Origin: Acidobacteriaceae bacterium
GTDB taxonomy: Bacteria > Acidobacteriota > Terriglobia > Terriglobales > Acidobacteriaceae
Reading direction: 5' to 3'
DNA: 33,815 nucleotides
Assembly: GCA_003131315.1 (NCBI GenBank)
Contig: PKUV01000146.1
Location: 24,120 to 57,934 of the forward strand
This document shows positions 30,349 through 33,815 of this stretch, piece by piece (position 1 is the first letter of the stretch; each line of letters begins with the position of its first letter). The position numbers were made by a program, and so were the translations under genes. The notes beneath the pieces were generated by a model. It worked only from the letters and a program-made list of their open reading frames with translations. It was not told the DNA's origin and ran no database searches.

Positions 30349-32087
30349 AGCGTCCGGAACGAATCGCTTTCCGGCCACTGGTTCGTATCTGGTCGGTCTT
30401 GCCGCGTCCAAACGCGGCGAGCTTGCCCGACCTCATCATGTTTTCCGGCGGGCTGGCGCTCTTCTATGGCGTCGTGGAAGTCGGACGCAACTGGCTCGGC
30501 CCGTTCACTCCGCATGTAGAGATCAGCCGCAGCCTCGGCGCCCTCCCGGTCTATGCCGGATACTCGCTGCTGCGCATCGCGCTAGCCTATGTGCTGAGCC
30601 TGCTCTTCGCCGTCACCTACGGATACATCGCCGCCTACCGCCCGCGCGCTGAACGTTTCATGATTCCGCTGCTCGACGTTCTCCAATCCATCCCAGTATT
30701 GAGCTTCCTTCCCGGCGTGATGCTGGCCATGGCCGCGCTTTTTCCGGGACGTCAACTGGGCGTCGAAATGGGCGCGGTGCTGCTCATTTTTACCGGACAG
30801 GTTTGGAACATGGCCTTCAGCTTTTATGCATCGCTGAAAAGTATTCCGCGCGAGATGCGTGAAGCGGCCACGATCTACCGTTTCAACTGGTGGCAGCGCT
30901 TCGTTCAGATCGAACTGCCCTTCGCCACCATCGGCCTGGTCTGGAATTCCATGATGTCGGTCGCCGGAGCCTGGTTCTTCCTGATGGCCTGCGAGCAATT
31001 TGGCGATTTCCGCCTGCCCGGTCTCGGCTCTTATCTACAGTCCGCTGCCGACAACGGCGACACTCGTTCCATTCTTTTGGGCATTCTCACCATGGTGGCC
31101 GTGATTGTGCTGATCGACCAGTTCGTATGGCGTCCCGTGATCGCCTGGGCGGAAAAATTCAAAATGGAGCAGGTCGAGAGCGCGAGCGCCCCAACTTCAT
31201 GGGTCCTCGATTTTCTCCAGCGTTCCCGTGGCGTCGCGCTTTTCCGTAAGCGGGCAATTCGTCCGCTCCGCGAACAGATGATTCACTACTTTGCGCCCAA
31301 GCACGAGGTTCGCGCCGAATCGGCGGGCGAGAACAAAGTGGTTTTGTGGCTCTGGCGATGCGTTGGAATCGCGGCTCTCGGTGCGATCGGCTACGCCGTA
31401 GTGCGGGTCGTCATGATCTTGACCGGCCTGCACGGCTCCGAATTCCATCAACTCGGCATCGGCCTGGTTGCGACCTTCCTGCGCGTGAACCTCACGCTTG
31501 TGCTCGGCGCCCTCTGGACGATCCCGGCCGGTGTCGCCATCGGATTCAACCCGCGCCTGGCGCGCATCGCCCAGCCGCTCGCGCAGATTGCCGCCTCGGT
31601 TCCGGCCACGGCGTTGTTTCCGGTTGTGCTGCTGGTGCTGATTCGCCTGGGTGGAGGTCTGGGATTGGGCTCGATCGTTCTGCTGCTGCTCGGCACGCAG
31701 TGGTACATTCTGTTCAACGTGATCGCCGGCGCTATCGCCATTCCCACCGACTTGAAAGAAGCCGCCAGCGTTTTCGGCATCCGCGGCTGGGAGCGTTGGC
31801 GCAAACTGATCCTGCCCGGAATCTTTCCTTTTCTCGTTACCGGCATGGTCACGGCCTCCGGCGGCGCCTGGAACGCCAGCATCGTCGCCGAATATTTCCA
31901 CTTCAAAGGCCAGACCTATTCGACCGTGGGCGTCGGCGCCATGATTTCCGAGGCCACCGATGCCAAGAATTTCGATCTCCTTCTCGCCAGCACCATCGCC
32001 TTGGCCGCCGTGGTAGTTACCACTAACCGCTTGGGCTGGCGGCGTCTCTATCGTCTCGCCGAAACGCGCTTCAAGCTCGAAGGCTGA
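30345..32087 (+). CDS. ABC transporter permease, two fused NitT/TauT-type permease domains
   Basis: The 580-aa product contains two homologous inner-membrane domains in one chain. Each has about five to six helices and an EAA coupling loop: REAATIYRFNWWQRFVQIELP in the first half and KEAASVFGIRGWERWRKLILP in the second. In most relatives the permease is one domain that pairs with itself, so the fusion makes a built-in heterodimer. A hydrophilic linker of about 50 residues (about 265-315) joins the halves. The GTG start overlaps the ATPase stop (GTGA). No periplasmic binding protein lies in the window, so it must come from elsewhere or be absent. The direction is expected to be import, from family membership. 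Confidence 0.88.
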   Translation: MKRPERIAFRPLVRIWSVLPRPNAASLPDLIMFSGGLALFYGVVEVGRNWLGPFTPHVEISRSLGALPVYAGYSLLRIALAYVLSLLFAVTYGYIAAYRPRAERFMIPLLDVLQSIPVLSFLPGVMLAMAALFPGRQLGVEMGAVLLIFTGQVWNMAFSFYASLKSIPREMREAATIYRFNWWQRFVQIELPFATIGLVWNSMMSVAGAWFFLMACEQFGDFRLPGLGSYLQSAADNGDTRSILLGILTMVAVIVLIDQFVWRPVIAWAEKFKMEQVESASAPTSWVLDFLQRSRGVALFRKRAIRPLREQMIHYFAPKHEVRAESAGENKVVLWLWRCVGIAALGAIGYAVVRVVMILTGLHGSEFHQLGIGLVATFLRVNLTLVLGALWTIPAGVAIGFNPRLARIAQPLAQIAASVPATALFPVVLLVLIRLGGGLGLGSIVLLLLGTQWYILFNVIAGAIAIPTDLKEAASVFGIRGWERWRKLILPGIFPFLVTGMVTASGGAWNASIVAEYFHFKGQTYSTVGVGAMISEATDAKNFDLLLASTIALAAVVVTTNRLGWRRLYRLAETRFKLEG

Positions 32088-32139
32088 CAGCCCACGGGCT
32101 GCTGGAAGATCCACCGAGGATTTGCCCCAGTACGCCCAA

Positions 32140-32166
32140 TTGACTAAAGACCGCCTTTGCTAAATT
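32140..32166 (+). promoter_or_regulatory. Candidate promoter before the 62-aa gene
   Basis: TTGACT (32140-32145) and TAAATT (32161-32166) are 15 nt apart, slightly short. It would start transcription near 32173, giving a leader of about 85 nt. A CAGCCC-AC-GGGCTG palindrome directly after the permease stop (32088-32101) may end the preceding transcript. Confidence 0.35.
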
Positions 32167-32258
32167 CGCCCGCCTGTTGAACAATGAATAGTGTTCCCTG
32201 GCTCGCGGCGGTCGGCTGCGATTCCGCTGGCGCGCCAGAGAAAACGCAAGGAGCCTTC

Positions 32259-32447
32259 ATGCCCGCAACTGGAGAACTTATCCGCCTGATGAATTACATC
32301 GACGACATCGCTACCACCCTGCGCCGTATCAGCGCCAGCATCCCGGCGATGACCAACGAGGAGTGCGCCCGCCTGGCCGAATATATCCGCAAGTCCGAAC
32401 CCAGCTATGAGAGCGTGCTTCAGCACCTCGAGCGGCCGGGGAAATAG
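32259..32447 (+). CDS. Small protein of unknown function (62 aa), coupled to the hydroxyacyl-CoA dehydrogenase
   Basis: The start at 32259 is fixed by AAGGAG 5 nt upstream of the ATG; the frame is open 25 codons further upstream but lacks such a site. The protein MPATGELIRLMNYIDDIATT... is short, charged and mostly predicted helical, with no membrane segment, no metal site and a single cysteine (C36). I do not recognise the family. Its TAG stop shares one base with the GTG of the next gene, so the two are translationally coupled and probably work in the same process. Confidence 0.65.
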   Translation: MPATGELIRLMNYIDDIATTLRRISASIPAMTNEECARLAEYIRKSEPSYESVLQHLERPGK

Positions 32448-33403
32448 TGGCTGAAGTCCGTACGATTGCAGTCATCGGCGCCGGCATCATGGGCCGGGGC
32501 ATCGCGCATGCTGCCGCTCTCGGCGGCTATCGCACCATTCTCGAAGACCTTCTTCCGAACGCCCTGCGCAAGGCCGAGACGGAGATCCGCGCCAATCTCG
32601 ACCAAGCCGTCGAACTCGGCAAGGTCGATGCCGCCGACGCCGACGCAGCTTTTTCCCGGCTGGAGTATGCCGGTTCGATCGATCAAGCCGCGCGCGAGGC
32701 CGATCTCGTCATCGAGGCCGTTCCCGAGGAAATGGAATCGAAGATCGAAATCTTCACCATGCTCGACAAGATCTGCCGTCCCACCACCATTCTCGCCTCG
32801 AACACCTCCTCGCTCAGCGTCACCGAGATCGCCAGCGTTACCTATCGCGCCAGGAAGTGCGTCGGCATGCACTTCTTCAATCCCGTGCACAAGATGAAGC
32901 TGCTCGAAATCGTGCGCGCGCTCGAAACCGACGACGACACGCTGGCGGCCGTCGTCGAAGTCGGCAAGCGCATGCGCAAGGAAGTTGTGGTGATCAAAGA
33001 GTCGCCCGGTTTCATCACCAGCCGCATCAACGCCATGATCGGCAATGAAGCTTTCTACATGCTCCAGGAAGGCGTCGCCAGCGCCGAGGACATCGACAAG
33101 GCGCTCAAGCTCGGCCTGAATCATCCCATGGGACCGTTCGAACTCGTGGATCTGGTCGGGCTCGACACGCGCCTCCACATTCTGGAATACCTGCACAAAA
33201 GCCTGGGCGAAAAATTCCGCCCCTGCCCGCTGCTGGCGCAATATGTGAAAGCCGGAAGGCTCGGCCGCAAGTCGGGACGCGGAGTGTTTGAGTATCCAGA
33301 GGCGGCGAAGGCGGAAGACGCCCCGGAGTCCGCGGTCGGCAAGAAGCTCGAAGTTATCCGCGCCACCGCTCAGAACTCCTTCCCTGTGCCTTCGGACCAC
33401 TGA
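32447..33403 (+). CDS. hbd: 3-hydroxybutyryl-CoA dehydrogenase family enzyme
   Basis: The 318-aa protein oxidises (S)-3-hydroxyacyl-CoA to 3-oxoacyl-CoA with NAD, or the reverse, in fatty acid or butanoate metabolism. The Rossmann motif VIGAGIMGRGIA (G11, G13, G16) is at the N-terminus. The catalytic His142 is in MHFFNPVHKM with E154 following, and SNTSSL and SPGFITSRI are family motifs. The C-terminal helical domain with NHPMGPFELVDLVGLD and GRKSGRGVFEY is complete. The length is slightly above the usual 280-290 because of a polar C-terminal tail of about 30 residues. The GTG start overlaps the stop of the 62-aa gene. The stand-alone form lacks a fused enoyl-CoA hydratase. Confidence 0.9.
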   Translation: MAEVRTIAVIGAGIMGRGIAHAAALGGYRTILEDLLPNALRKAETEIRANLDQAVELGKVDAADADAAFSRLEYAGSIDQAAREADLVIEAVPEEMESKIEIFTMLDKICRPTTILASNTSSLSVTEIASVTYRARKCVGMHFFNPVHKMKLLEIVRALETDDDTLAAVVEVGKRMRKEVVVIKESPGFITSRINAMIGNEAFYMLQEGVASAEDIDKALKLGLNHPMGPFELVDLVGLDTRLHILEYLHKSLGEKFRPCPLLAQYVKAGRLGRKSGRGVFEYPEAAKAEDAPESAVGKKLEVIRATAQNSFPVPSDH

Positions 33404-33714
33404 TTAGCCCCTTTTCCCTGGCTGTTAACTCCGAAGGTATTAACCCGTATTTTACCCCTACCCCCCTCCCCCCTATCTATTGGAATCATAGGGTTAGGAG
33501 GAAAATCCCGCCAAATCTTTGGGTTTAAAGGACTTATACGTAAAATATTCCGGAATAAGGACTTAGGTTGTCAAAGAGCGCTGAAAATGGCTTTGGGGCA
33601 GCTTCGAGGGCCGTCTTGGGAGATGGACACGCTCGTACACTGCCCCAATCAGATAGCTATCTGTCGCACAGGAGCGGTGGGCGTGTCTGTGATGGTGCGC
33701 ACAGCGGATTTGTG
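33404..33714. other. Non-coding stretch with C-rich tract and short direct repeat
   Basis: I see no convincing gene here. At 33444-33473 the plus strand has runs of C (3, 4, 6 and 6); read on the minus strand these form a G-quadruplex motif. At 33513-33536 and 33543-33565 two similar 23-24 nt units, both ending AAGGACTTA, repeat at a 30-nt period. A minus-strand open frame 33563-33805 has no family features and is not called. Confidence 0.5.
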
Positions 33715-33815
33715 ATGAAAAATCAGAAGTCGGAAGTGAAGACGCCGCCGGCGCGGAAGCTCGGGCAGAGCACCCTGACGGGTGGGGTGGTACGCACACA
33801 CCCACACATTCGCAA
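33715..33815 (+). CDS. Possible 5' end of an unknown gene, cut by the window edge
   Basis: An ATG at 33715 opens a frame that runs to the window end without a stop (MKNQKSEVKTPPARKLGQ...). It is basic and polar and is not recognised. No good ribosome site precedes it. It may be chance. Confidence 0.22.
   Translation, partial: MKNQKSEVKTPPARKLGQSTLTGGVVRTHPHIR

Noticed and set aside
29008-32087. Maltodextrin transporter assignment because of adjacent malQ
   Set aside because: The ATPase and permease motifs are of the NitT/TauT type, not MalK/MalFG; proximity alone does not support a sugar substrate.
33563-33805. Minus-strand 80-codon open frame at the window end
   Set aside because: It has low-complexity Pro/Ser/His composition, no ribosome site and no recognisable family, and it overlaps the direct repeat.

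Overview
The window is 33.8 kb of GC-rich (about 60%), tightly packed bacterial chromosome. It most resembles the soil Acidobacteriota (Terriglobia/Koribacter-like lineage). That placement is an inference. It rests on the gene families present (CRTAC1-like FG-GAP/ASPIC-UnbV proteins, TPR-multihaem cytochromes, a LiaF/DUF4097 sigma-factor operon) and on several families of dispersed palindromic repeats (for example TCATCCTGAGCGAAGCGAAG hairpins) that I associate with such genomes. No rRNA or tRNA gene, CRISPR array, transposase or phage gene is visible.

Layout. (1) 16-3986, minus strand: a four-gene overlapping operon made of an ECF sigma factor, a zinc-finger anti-sigma factor, a B-box/multi-TM protein and a DUF4097-type membrane protein. 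A plausible ECF-type autoregulatory promoter lies upstream. (2) 4254-5288: class II fructose-1,6-bisphosphatase (glpX), divergent from a small AhpD-like CxxC protein at 5501. (3) 5937-7664: an OLD-like ATPase/TOPRIM protein of clearly lower GC, probably acquired. (4) 7798-8979: glutaryl-CoA dehydrogenase. (5) 9174-19593, plus strand: the most distinctive block. It holds a membrane-anchored five-haem cytochrome with a C-terminal TPR domain, followed by three exported seven-repeat FG-GAP/ASPIC-UnbV proteins, one of them 1199 aa with an N-terminal TPR domain and a large uncharacterised C-terminal region. (6) 19581-25007: a YdjC/ChbG-like deacetylase, an APC-family permease and a secreted GH2 exo-beta-glucosaminidase-like enzyme, a possible amino-sugar oligosaccharide set. 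(7) 25341-27323: PpiD/SurA-like parvulin foldase. (8) 27420-32087: 4-alpha-glucanotransferase (malQ), then a NitT/TauT-type ABC ATPase with an extra C-terminal domain and a two-domain fused permease, with no binding protein. (9) 32259-33403: a 62-aa unknown protein coupled to a 3-hydroxyacyl-CoA dehydrogenase. (10) 33404-33815: a mostly non-coding tail with a C-rich tract (G-quadruplex motif on the minus strand) and a short direct repeat.

The genes work in modules: envelope stress sensing (region 1), an exported cytochrome/beta-propeller system (region 5), amino-sugar and glucan use (regions 6 and 8), and acyl-CoA oxidation (gcdH and the hydroxyacyl-CoA dehydrogenase). An unusual theme is that dispersed palindromic repeats have become protein-coding at three places in region 5: the C-terminus of the cytochrome, the signal-peptide region of the first FG-GAP protein, and the interior of the 1199-aa protein.
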